A stretch of 15,576 bases of DNA, from positions 1 to 15,576 of the forward strand of contig CAZJPV010000051.1 of the NCBI GenBank assembly GCA_964547985.1. The letters are read 5' to 3'. A model generated the notes under the pieces. That model saw only the letters and a list, made by a program, of their open reading frames with translations, was not told the origin of the DNA and made no database searches. The position numbers and the translations under genes were made by a program. Shown here one piece after another: positions 7,975 to 14,611 of this stretch (positions are counted from its first letter, which is position 1; each line of letters begins with the position of its first letter). Source of the stretch: JAPLJU01 sp964547985. Its GTDB lineage: Bacteria > Desulfobacterota > Syntrophia > Syntrophales > UBA2192.

Positions 7975-8667
7975 ATGCTGGTCAAGGTAGCCATTTTATC
8001 TCTCCTCGGCGGGATCCTGTGCCTGGACAGGGTCACGTTCCAGTTGATGATTTCGCGGCCCGTGGTGACGGGACCGATCATCGGACTGGTCCTCGGTGAT
8101 CCTCACATGGGACTCATATCAGGAGCGCTCGTCGAGCTTCTCTGGATCGACCGCCTTGCGGTGGGCGCCTACGTCCCCCCCCATGATACCATCGTCGCCA
8201 TTCTTGTGACCGCAGGGTCTATTCTGGCCGGCATGGGGCACGGCCCCTTTTTCACTCAACTGGTTGCTTTTTCTGTTCTCCTTTACCTCCCGGCCGGAAT
8301 TCTCGCGCAGAGGTTGGATGTCTGGATCCGCCAATCCAACGACACACTGGCCAGAGCGGCCCTGGAGGAGGTGAAGGCGGGAAACATCCGGGCCGTACCC
8401 AGGAATCATCTCCGCGCGCTCCTGCGGACCTGGATCTTTACGACGGCCTTTATCTTTGTCGCTGCCCTCGCCGGTATTTTCTTTACCCGATTCGCGTTTC
8501 CCGCATTGCCCGCGAGCGTCCTTAAGATGCTCCATTATATCTATTTCTTTCTGCCGCTTCTCGGTATCGGTGTTGCCCTCAACACGGTCAAGAATCGAGG
8601 CGCGATTCCCGTTTTCTGCGGTGTTTTCCTGATCCTCTCCGCGGTAAAAGAGTTCTTGTGGACGTAA
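7975..8667 (+). CDS. PTS EIIC-like membrane component, mannose/sorbose family
   Basis: This 230-aa membrane protein matches the EIIC (sorbose/mannose) family. Hydrophobic segments lie around residues 3-18, 30-58, 74-88, 93-110, 153-172 and 186-225. The stretch VVTGPIIGLVLGDPHMGLISGA then ELLWIDRLAVGAYVPPHD is typical of the family's N-terminal half. It is shorter than the usual ~250-265 aa, and the loop around 115-150 is highly charged. The ATG has only a weak purine stretch ahead (gagcggg), and the gene follows EIIB by 35 bp. No IID gene follows; rimI does. In the characterised mannose transporters IIC needs IID, so this protein may be a vestigial transporter, a sensor or an anchor for EIIB. 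Confidence 0.82.
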   Translation: MLVKVAILSLLGGILCLDRVTFQLMISRPVVTGPIIGLVLGDPHMGLISGALVELLWIDRLAVGAYVPPHDTIVAILVTAGSILAGMGHGPFFTQLVAFSVLLYLPAGILAQRLDVWIRQSNDTLARAALEEVKAGNIRAVPRNHLRALLRTWIFTTAFIFVAALAGIFFTRFAFPALPASVLKMLHYIYFFLPLLGIGVALNTVKNRGAIPVFCGVFLILSAVKEFLWT

Positions 8668-8695
8668 GTCGAAATAAAGTATCCTGACTTCCAAT

Positions 8696-9187
8696 ATGGC
8701 TGCCAAGAAAAGAGGGACCGGCGGCATCTCCATCGAGAAAATGTCCGGAGCCGATCTCCCGGAAATCATGAAGATAGAACGTGCGTCCTTCCTTGCGCCC
8801 TGGTCGGAGGACCTTTTCCGGCAGGAGCTCAAATTTTCCCTCTCCCGGAGTTTCGTGGCGAAGTCGGAGGGGGAGGCCGGAAGCGAGACCGTCGGATACA
8901 TCGTTTACTGGATGGTTTCCGAAGAGATTCACGTGAACAATCTCGCCGTGAGGTCGGACTTCAAGAGAAAGGGGATCGCCTCGAGGCTTGTGGAGGCGGC
9001 ACTGAAAAAAGCCTGTGCCGAGGGGGCGACCCGGTGCACGCTCGAAGTACGCGTGTCCAATGCGGCGGCGAGGCGGCTCTATGAGAAATTTGGTTTTGTC
9101 GTCCGAGGTGTGCGGCCTCGCTATTATGCCGAGAGCGGCGAAGATGCGCTCATCCTGTGGGCCGATTTGAAGGAGGAGAGGTCCTAG
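8696..9187 (+). CDS. rimI: RimI-type N-alpha-acetyltransferase (ribosomal S18)
   Basis: This 163-aa GNAT protein has the RimI signature from end to end: IERASFLAPWSEDLF (28-41), EIHVNNLAV (78-85), the acetyl-CoA loop RKGIASRLV (91-99), LEVRVSNAAARRLYEKFGF (116-134) and a closing RPRYYAESGEDALIL. Glu117 and Tyr129 align with the catalytic Glu103 and Tyr115 reported for E. coli RimI. The family acetylates the N-terminal alanine of ribosomal protein S18; some homologues act on other N-termini. The ATG at 8696 lacks a clear Shine-Dalgarno, and a second in-frame ATG at 8741 would remove 15 residues, but the ISIE strand before it looks like part of the fold. It lies 28 bp after EIIC and 5 bp before pyrK. 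The usual tsaB neighbour is not in this window. Confidence 0.88.
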   Translation: MAAKKRGTGGISIEKMSGADLPEIMKIERASFLAPWSEDLFRQELKFSLSRSFVAKSEGEAGSETVGYIVYWMVSEEIHVNNLAVRSDFKRKGIASRLVEAALKKACAEGATRCTLEVRVSNAAARRLYEKFGFVVRGVRPRYYAESGEDALILWADLKEERS

Positions 9188-9192
9188 AACCC

Positions 9193-10008
9193 ATGCCCAG
9201 GTTCCAGAAGCTTCATGTCGGTGAGGTTTTGTCAAACAGGGAATTGGCGGAAGGTCATTACCTGATGTCGATTGTTCTGCCCGCGGCGTTCCCGGCGGCC
9301 GCGCCGGGACAGTTTGTCCTGGTCCGTGCGAAGGACCGGACGCTCCCCTTCTTGGGAAGACCTCTCGGCATATACACCCAGGAGAAAGGAAAAGGCGAAA
9401 GCCGGATTGAAATCCTCTACAGGGTTGCCGGCCGGGGAACCGGGGTTTTCGCCCTGCTCGAGAAGGGAAACCCGGTGGAGATCCTGGGCCCGCTGGGTCA
9501 GGGTTTCAGGCTGGTCCGGGGCCGTGACCGGATCGTGCTGATTGCTGGAGGGATCGGGATTGCTCCCCTCGCGCCCCTCCTGCGCAAACTCCGCAAGAAA
9601 CTTCCCGCCGGAGTTACCCTGGATCTCTATTACGGCGCCAGACGCGCCGATCTTCTCGTCGGTCTCGGGACCGTCCGGAAAACGTGCAGCGCGATCAGAA
9701 TCGCAACCGATGACGGAAGCAGTGGATTCAAGGGGCCGGTGACAGCCCTCTTTGCCGGTGATCTGAAGCAATACCCCCCGGAGCGCACCGTGATCTACGC
9801 CTGCGGTCCCCATGCCATGCTGAAAAGGATGAGCGAGCTTCTCGCGCGTCATCCTGTCCCCTGCCAGGTGTCGGTGGAAGAACGCATGGCCTGCGGCGTG
9901 GGGGCCTGCCTCGGGTGCGTCACCGAGACAAAGGATACAGGCAAGCCTTACAAACGGGTCTGCAGGGAAGGCCCGGTCTTTGACTTGAATGAAATCGTCT
10001 GGAGATAG
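9193..10008 (+). CDS. pyrK: Dihydroorotate dehydrogenase electron-transfer subunit
   Basis: This 271-aa flavoprotein/Fe-S subunit moves electrons from the PyrD flavin to NAD+. Visible are the FAD-binding RPLGIY (56-61), the NAD-binding GGIGIAPLAPLLRKL (119-133), YACGPHAMLKRM (202-213) and the 2Fe-2S ligands C234-x4-C239-x2-C242-x14-C257. All four cysteines are present. An upstream in-frame GTG at 9157 would overlap rimI and add 12 unrelated residues. The ATG at 9193 is preferred because the family N-terminus begins there and purine-rich GAGAGG lies about 10 nt ahead. pyrD follows after 3 bp, so the pair is surely co-translated. Confusion with other ferredoxin-reductase-like subunits is unlikely given the adjacent pyrD. 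Confidence 0.93.
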   Translation: MPRFQKLHVGEVLSNRELAEGHYLMSIVLPAAFPAAAPGQFVLVRAKDRTLPFLGRPLGIYTQEKGKGESRIEILYRVAGRGTGVFALLEKGNPVEILGPLGQGFRLVRGRDRIVLIAGGIGIAPLAPLLRKLRKKLPAGVTLDLYYGARRADLLVGLGTVRKTCSAIRIATDDGSSGFKGPVTALFAGDLKQYPPERTVIYACGPHAMLKRMSELLARHPVPCQVSVEERMACGVGACLGCVTETKDTGKPYKRVCREGPVFDLNEIVWR

Positions 10009-10011
10009 TGA

Positions 10012-10935
10012 GTGAGTAGAATAAAACCCCGCATGGAAGTTTCCATCGGGAAACTGAAGCTTCAAAACCCGGTCATGACGGCCTCGGGGACCTTTGGCTA
10101 CGGGGAGGAGTATGCTCCCTATGTGGATCTGAACCGTCTGGGGGCCCTTATCGTCAAGGGCATATCACTCGAGCCGCGGACCGGGAATCCGCCTCCACGG
10201 ATCATGGAAACCGAAGGCGGGATGCTCAATGCCATCGGGCTCGAGAATGTCGGCGTCTCGGTCTTCATCCGCGACAAGGTCCCCTTCCTGCGGAACTATC
10301 AGGTCCCAATCATTGTCAACATCTTTGGGGAGAGCCTGGATGAGTACAAGAGGGTCGCCGAGATCCTGGGACGCACCAAAGGCGTTTACGCTCTCGAGGT
10401 CAACATCTCCTGTCCCAACGTTGAAAAGGGGGGCCTTGTCTTCGGCTGTGACCCCGATCTGTGTTACGAAATGACGCGGGCGATCAAGGCGGTGACCGAT
10501 CTTCCCGTCATCGTGAAACTGACCCCCAATGTGACGGATATCGCCGCGCTGGCGATGTCCTGTGAGGCCGGAGGTGCCGATGCGGTGTCGCTGATCAATA
10601 CCCTGAAGGGCATGTCCGTGGACATCGAAAAAAGGGTCCCTCATCTGAGTCGCGTCACAGGCGGGCTCTCCGGGCCGGCCGTCAAGCCCGTGGCGTTACG
10701 GATGGTCTGGGAAGTTGTGAAGAAGGTCTCCATACCGGTCATCGGGATCGGGGGGATCATGACGGCAGAGGACGCCCTGGCTTTCCTGATCGTGGGGGCA
10801 AGGGCCGTGCAGATCGGGACGGCGAATTTCATCAACCCCCGTGCCACCATGGATGTCCTGCAGGGAATCGAAGCTTACCTCATCCACCATGGGATGAAGG
10901 ACATCCGTGAATTGATCGGCTCCTTGAGGGAATAG
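10012..10935 (+). CDS. pyrD: Dihydroorotate dehydrogenase catalytic subunit, class 1B
   Basis: This 307-aa FMN protein oxidises dihydroorotate to orotate, the fourth step of pyrimidine synthesis, in the cytoplasm. It has TASGTFGYGEEY (23-34), the active-site loop VNISCPNVEKGG with Cys134 as catalytic base (class 1 enzymes use Cys, class 2 use Ser), and the FMN phosphate-binding segment GIGGIMTAEDALAFL (245-259) with GARAVQIGT (262-270). Cys134 and the adjoining pyrK place it in class 1B (NAD-linked). The GTG at 10012 is taken as start because GGAG lies 7 nt ahead. The ATG at 10033 has no such site, though it also fits the family N-terminus. It ends the PTS-rimI-pyrKD run. Confidence 0.94.
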   Translation: MSRIKPRMEVSIGKLKLQNPVMTASGTFGYGEEYAPYVDLNRLGALIVKGISLEPRTGNPPPRIMETEGGMLNAIGLENVGVSVFIRDKVPFLRNYQVPIIVNIFGESLDEYKRVAEILGRTKGVYALEVNISCPNVEKGGLVFGCDPDLCYEMTRAIKAVTDLPVIVKLTPNVTDIAALAMSCEAGGADAVSLINTLKGMSVDIEKRVPHLSRVTGGLSGPAVKPVALRMVWEVVKKVSIPVIGIGGIMTAEDALAFLIVGARAVQIGTANFINPRATMDVLQGIEAYLIHHGMKDIRELIGSLRE

Positions 10936-10943
10936 GGAACAGC

Positions 10944-10971
10944 GTATAGGGTTCAGGGTTTCGGGTACAGG
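10944..10971 (+). repeat. Tandem degenerate heptamer array (GTNNNGG x4)
   Basis: Four consecutive 7-bp units, GTATAGG, GTTCAGG, GTTTCGG and GTACAGG, share the frame GTNNNGG. They lie just after the pyrD stop codon. Such heptamer runs are, as I recall, common in spacers of some Desulfobacterota genomes. No protein or RNA is evident in this 118-bp gap. Confidence 0.5.
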
Positions 10972-11053
10972 TCCAGGCCTTTTGCCTGATGGCGAAAAGG
11001 AGTACACAGACGAAAAGAACGAAACCAGCGAAATAGACGAGGGAGACGGTAAA

Positions 11054-11737
11054 ATGCGGAAGCCTGAACTCATCCTGGATGGGGTCTATCTCATCGGGGG
11101 ACCGAATGTCACCCTCTCTGACGATGCCGCGGTTTATATCGTCGACTTCAAGGAAGACTTAGTCATGATTGATGCCGGGGCGGGAAGAAGCACGAGACAT
11201 CTCGTCAAAAACATCGAAAAATGCGGCTTCAAACCGGAGAAAGTTTCACACCTCATACTCACCCACTGTCACATCGATCACATTGGCTCGGCCCCGGACT
11301 TCAGGGCTCAATTCGGCTGCAAGCTTGTCGCCCACGACCTAGACGCTGATGCCATCGAAACCGGAGACCCTGTCCTGACGGCGGCCAACTGGTACGAGAC
11401 GGAATTTCCCCCCACGCTGGTGGATGTCCGTCTGAAGGGGGAGCATGAGATCCTTCGATTCGGCGAGGAGGAGCTTCACTGCCTTCACACGCCCGGTCAC
11501 ACGCCGGGTTCCATTTCCGTCTATCTCGACCGGGGCGGCAAGCGTGTCCTCTTCGGGCAGGACATCCACGGGCCCTTCATGCCGAGCTTCCGATCCGATG
11601 TCGAGATGTGGAAAAAGTCAATGCAGAAGCTCCTGGCACTTAATGCCGACATCCTCTGCGAGGGCCACTTCGGGATCTTCAAGTCGAAGGAGAAGGTGAA
11701 GGAGTACATCACGAGCTATATGCGCGGCTACGCTTAG
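11054..11737 (+). CDS. Metallo-beta-lactamase-fold hydrolase (glyoxalase II-like)
   Basis: This 227-aa cytoplasmic protein has the full metal-binding set of the fold: LILTHCHIDHIG (H71, H73, D75, H76), TPGHTPG (H149), FGQD (D170) and CEGHFG (H205). A dinuclear metal site and hydrolase activity are therefore expected. Members with this pattern include glyoxalase II and other thioesterases. Its position before three CoA- or keto-acid-related genes makes an acyl-CoA or similar thioester a reasonable substrate, but that is inference. An open frame continues upstream to a TTG at 10982, adding 24 hydrophilic residues. The ATG at 11054 is chosen because GGGAG precedes it at the right distance and the first beta strand follows. 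The 118-bp gap from pyrD suggests a new transcription unit; I see no convincing promoter. Confidence 0.87.
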   Translation: MRKPELILDGVYLIGGPNVTLSDDAAVYIVDFKEDLVMIDAGAGRSTRHLVKNIEKCGFKPEKVSHLILTHCHIDHIGSAPDFRAQFGCKLVAHDLDADAIETGDPVLTAANWYETEFPPTLVDVRLKGEHEILRFGEEELHCLHTPGHTPGSISVYLDRGGKRVLFGQDIHGPFMPSFRSDVEMWKKSMQKLLALNADILCEGHFGIFKSKEKVKEYITSYMRGYA

Positions 11738-11742
11738 GGTCC

Positions 11743-11770
11743 GTTGTGAGTTGTGCGTTGTGAGTTGTGA
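11743..11770 (+). repeat. Tandem heptamer array (GTTGTGA x4)
   Basis: Four head-to-tail copies of GTTGTGA, perfect except for one A-to-C change in the second unit, lie 5 bp after the hydrolase stop codon. A single further copy of the same heptamer spans the stop codon of the last gene (15535-15541). The array is in the spacer before the acyl-CoA dehydrogenase gene and does not overlap its ribosome binding site. Confidence 0.75.
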
Positions 11771-11816
11771 GAAGGTAAAAAAGTAAAATCCAGCCAAACA
11801 AAAGGGGGAGAAGAAG

Positions 11817-13079
11817 ATGCTTCTGGATGTGTTCTTAACGGATCAGGAGAAAGCGCTGAAAAAAGAGGTCCGGGATTTTGCAAAGGACGTCCCGCCTGAG
11901 TTGACCAAGCAACTGGACCGCGATGAGATCCGCTATCCCAGGGAGTATGTGAAAAAACTCGGGGATCAAAACCTCATCGGGCTTCGGTTCCCCAGGAAAT
12001 ACGGGGGCCGGGGGCTCACCTGGACCGCGGAGATCGCCGCCCTCGAGGAAATCGGAGTCCTGGGGACGGCCCTGGGATGCGCCTTTGCCATGCCCTCCAT
12101 CGTCGGTGAGGCCCTCAATGTCTTTGGAACGGAGGAGCAGAAGGAAAAGTTCCTCAGGTCCATGCTGAAAGGAGACCTCGTCTCGGCGGAGGCGCTGACC
12201 GAGCCCCGCGGCGGCTCTGATTTCTTCGGGGCCACCACCCGCGCGGAGCTGAAAAACGGCACCTTCACCGTCAGCGGACAGAAGCGCTTCGTCGTCGGCG
12301 CCGACAGCGCTGATTTCTTCATCGTCTATGTCAATACGAACCCTGCCGGCAAGCCGCACGAGCGGATCAGCCTTCTTCTCATCGAGAGGGATCGCCCGGG
12401 CGTGGAAGTGAAGTATCTCTATGGCCTCCTGGGAACCCGGGGCGGCGGAACAGGTCGAATTGTCTTCAGGGACGTCAAGGTCCCGGAGTCGAACCTCATC
12501 GGAAAAATCAACGAAGGGGCCCACATCTTCAACACCATGATGATTCCAGAGCGGCTGACGTCGGCCGGCGCCTCCCTCGGCATGGGCCGGGCCGCCCTCG
12601 AAGTGGCCATGCGTTACAGCGACCGCCGTAAGGCCTTCGGCCAAAAGATACGGACCTTCGAGGGGGTGAGCTTCAAGGTGGCTGACGCCATCACGGAACT
12701 CGATGCGGCGAGGGCCCTGACCTTTGCCGCCGGAAAGACCGTAGACCTGAAACTTCCGACGGCCCGCCGCCTCGCGAGCGAGGCGAAGAAGTGCGCCACC
12801 GACGCCGCTTGGAACATCGTCAACCTCTCCATGCAGATCATCGGCGGCATCGGCTACACAAACGTCTTCCCCATCGAGAAAATGGTCCGGGACACCAGGC
12901 TGATCCAGATCTGGACGGGCACCAACGAGATCATGAATCTGCTCATCCAGCATGAATTCTACCGTGAGGTCCTCGGCGACCCGAACCCCGGCCGCAACAT
13001 TGAAGTCGACGCGCCGGAAGGGCACATGAAAGACGAGATCGTCTACGAAGACGACGAGATGTGGACCAAGGGCTGGTAG
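11817..13079 (+). CDS. Acyl-CoA dehydrogenase family flavoprotein
   Basis: This 420-aa protein has the acyl-CoA dehydrogenase fold throughout. It shows SAEALTEPRGGSDFFG (123-138), a central beta domain (FTVSGQKRFVVGADSADFF), the arginine motif RRKAFGQ (270-276), IIGGIGY (341-347) and QIWTGTNEIM (364-373). In medium-chain enzymes the base is the Glu of YEGT; here that position is Thr367. Glu245 in PERLTSAGASLG aligns with the alternative base of isovaleryl- and long-chain acyl-CoA dehydrogenases, so activity is plausible. The last ~40 residues are acidic and extend past the usual end. A strong GGGGGAG site lies 6 nt before the ATG. It would form a 2,3-enoyl-CoA using FAD, probably passing electrons to ETF; the acyl group is unknown. 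Next gene follows after 37 bp. Confidence 0.9.
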   Translation: MLLDVFLTDQEKALKKEVRDFAKDVPPELTKQLDRDEIRYPREYVKKLGDQNLIGLRFPRKYGGRGLTWTAEIAALEEIGVLGTALGCAFAMPSIVGEALNVFGTEEQKEKFLRSMLKGDLVSAEALTEPRGGSDFFGATTRAELKNGTFTVSGQKRFVVGADSADFFIVYVNTNPAGKPHERISLLLIERDRPGVEVKYLYGLLGTRGGGTGRIVFRDVKVPESNLIGKINEGAHIFNTMMIPERLTSAGASLGMGRAALEVAMRYSDRRKAFGQKIRTFEGVSFKVADAITELDAARALTFAAGKTVDLKLPTARRLASEAKKCATDAAWNIVNLSMQIIGGIGYTNVFPIEKMVRDTRLIQIWTGTNEIMNLLIQHEFYREVLGDPNPGRNIEVDAPEGHMKDEIVYEDDEMWTKGW

Positions 13080-13116
13080 GAGCGGCCCTTCAGCAAGATT
13101 GACCGGGAGACACACC

Positions 13117-14589
13117 ATGATCATGAATGGAAAGGGATACGTCGAGTCCCTGAGCCGGATGAAAACCCTCGTCTATATCGACGGTAAGGCCGTCCGCGAA
13201 TTCTGGGCCCATCCGGCCATCCGGCCCGCGGTGAACGCGCTGGCGGCCACCTACGATCTGGCGAGCAACGCCGATCTCGATCCGGAGATCAACGGGCTCA
13301 TCGTGGCGGAAAGCCATCTCACCGGCGGGAGGATCAACCGCTTCCTGAACATCATCCAATCGAAAGAGGACCTTCTCGCCCGCATGAGGCTCCAGCGGGC
13401 CATGATGCGTCATACCGGCGGCTGTTTCGGCGGCCGCTGCGTCGCGGGGGCGGTCATCAATGCACTGTGGTCGTTGACCTTCGAGGTGGACGCCACCAAT
13501 AACGGGAAGACAGCGTATCATCAGCGCTTCAAGAACTACATGAAGATGTGCCAGGAAAAAGACCTGGCCGTCTCGGGGAACATCACCGATGCCAAGGGAG
13601 ACCGCTCGAAGCCTCCCCACGGTCAGTCCGACCCCGACCTCTTCGTCCGCATCGTCGAGCGACGGAAGGACGGGATTGTTGTCAACGGCGCCAAGCTCCA
13701 GCAGTCGGGCGCCCCGATCGCCCATGAGCGTCTCGTGGTCCCGACCACGGCCCTGGGACCCAAGGACGAAGCCTACGCCGTCGCATTCGCCGTGCCGGGC
13801 GATGCCGAGGGTGTCATCCACGTGAACGACTCCGCCTGCGGCAACGCCAAGTTCACGGCCATGGACCCCGGGGACATCGGCAACGTCACTTTCGGCATGC
13901 ACCAGAGCGCCCACATCCTCTTCGACCATGTTTTCATTCCTTGGGAAAGGGTATTTCTATGCGGTGAGTGGAAGGCCTCGAGGAACCTCGTTCACCGATT
14001 CTCAGATTTCCAGCGCTTCGCCTCTTCATCCTGCCGCTGCGGCTACATCGACCTTTGCATCGGTGCGGGCCTTGCCATGGCCGACTACAACGGGGTGGCC
14101 GACAGATCCCACGTTCAGGAAAAGCTCGTCGACATGAGCATCGACGCCGAGACCCTCCAGGGCATGGTGGCGGGCTCTGCGGCCCTCGCCGTGCCCACGG
14201 CCTCCGGTGTCATGCTTCCCGAATCGCTGACCATTAACGCGGCGAAGCTCTACATGAACGATGCGATCCTCAAGGCAGGTCAGAGGCTCGCGGATATCGG
14301 CGGCGGTATCCTGATCACGCGGCCGAGTGCCCATGACCTCCAGATCCCGAAGGTGGGAGAACTCCTCGTGAAATATCACAAGGGCCGGGACGGTGTGGAT
14401 GTGGGGGATCGGCTCAAGATGGCGAGGTTCTGCGAATCCCTCTCGGGGCTTTCATCCCCCACGGTCATCCTCTCCGTCATTGCCGCGGGCCCTCCGGCAA
14501 CACAGCGGCTCAACTTTCGTCTCATGACGGACTTCAAACGGGACCGAAAGGCGGCGGAACGTCTGGCCGGGATCCCTAAAAAACACTAG
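13117..14589 (+). CDS. 4-hydroxybutyryl-CoA dehydratase / HpaB-family flavoprotein, divergent active site
   Basis: This 490-aa protein belongs to the family of 4-hydroxyphenylacetate 3-hydroxylase (HpaB) and 4-hydroxybutyryl-CoA dehydratase (AbfD), and its length equals AbfD. Family landmarks are DAKGDRSKPPHGQSDPDLFVRIVERR (158-183), DGIVVNGAKLQQSGAP (185-200), FDHVFIPWERVFLCGEW (269-285), MADYNG (321-326) and KYHKGRDGVDVGDRLKMAR (419-437). Clostridial AbfD binds a 4Fe-4S cluster with Cys99, Cys103, His292 and Cys299 and uses Tyr296 and Lys300 (recalled). Here C103 and C108 (C-x4-C) and C306 match the cysteines, but the His position is Gln299, Tyr is Ser303 and Lys is Arg307; C308 and C314 are extra. 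GGGAG sits 7 nt before the ATG, supporting this start over the in-frame TTG at 13099. It may be a variant dehydratase/isomerase or another flavin enzyme; 4-hydroxybutyryl-CoA itself is doubtful. Confidence 0.85.
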   Translation: MIMNGKGYVESLSRMKTLVYIDGKAVREFWAHPAIRPAVNALAATYDLASNADLDPEINGLIVAESHLTGGRINRFLNIIQSKEDLLARMRLQRAMMRHTGGCFGGRCVAGAVINALWSLTFEVDATNNGKTAYHQRFKNYMKMCQEKDLAVSGNITDAKGDRSKPPHGQSDPDLFVRIVERRKDGIVVNGAKLQQSGAPIAHERLVVPTTALGPKDEAYAVAFAVPGDAEGVIHVNDSACGNAKFTAMDPGDIGNVTFGMHQSAHILFDHVFIPWERVFLCGEWKASRNLVHRFSDFQRFASSSCRCGYIDLCIGAGLAMADYNGVADRSHVQEKLVDMSIDAETLQGMVAGSAALAVPTASGVMLPESLTINAAKLYMNDAILKAGQRLADIGGGILITRPSAHDLQIPKVGELLVKYHKGRDGVDVGDRLKMARFCESLSGLSSPTVILSVIAAGPPATQRLNFRLMTDFKRDRKAAERLAGIPKKH

Positions 14590-14611
14590 TGACCAAAGGA
14601 GGAAAAGGAAA

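Noticed and set aside
8119..8901. 260-codon minus-strand open frame across EIIC and rimI
   Set aside because: It spans two recognised plus-strand genes and the spacer between them, with a hydrophilic, charged translation resembling no family.
9232..10065. 277-codon minus-strand open frame opposite pyrK
   Set aside because: pyrK has all flavin and Fe-S motifs intact; the antisense frame has none and crosses into pyrD.
10982..11053. Upstream extension of the MBL-fold hydrolase to a TTG start
   Set aside because: The 24 extra residues are hydrophilic and unlike the fold, and the ATG at 11054 has a well-placed GGGAG.
11835..13124. 429-codon minus-strand open frame opposite the acyl-CoA dehydrogenase
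   Set aside because: The plus-strand gene is full length with conserved motifs and a strong ribosome binding site. The opposite frame is a codon-bias mirror with no motif.
13090..13929. 279-codon minus-strand open frame opposite the dehydratase-like gene
   Set aside because: Antisense shadow; rich in Asp, Val and Gly as expected from mirrored codons, with no domain seen.
13117..14589. Assignment as HpaB, an O2-dependent 4-hydroxyphenylacetate 3-hydroxylase
   Set aside because: The C-x4-C pair and C306 follow the dehydratase branch rather than the hydroxylase, and the neighbours are CoA-related with no flavin reductase gene in view.
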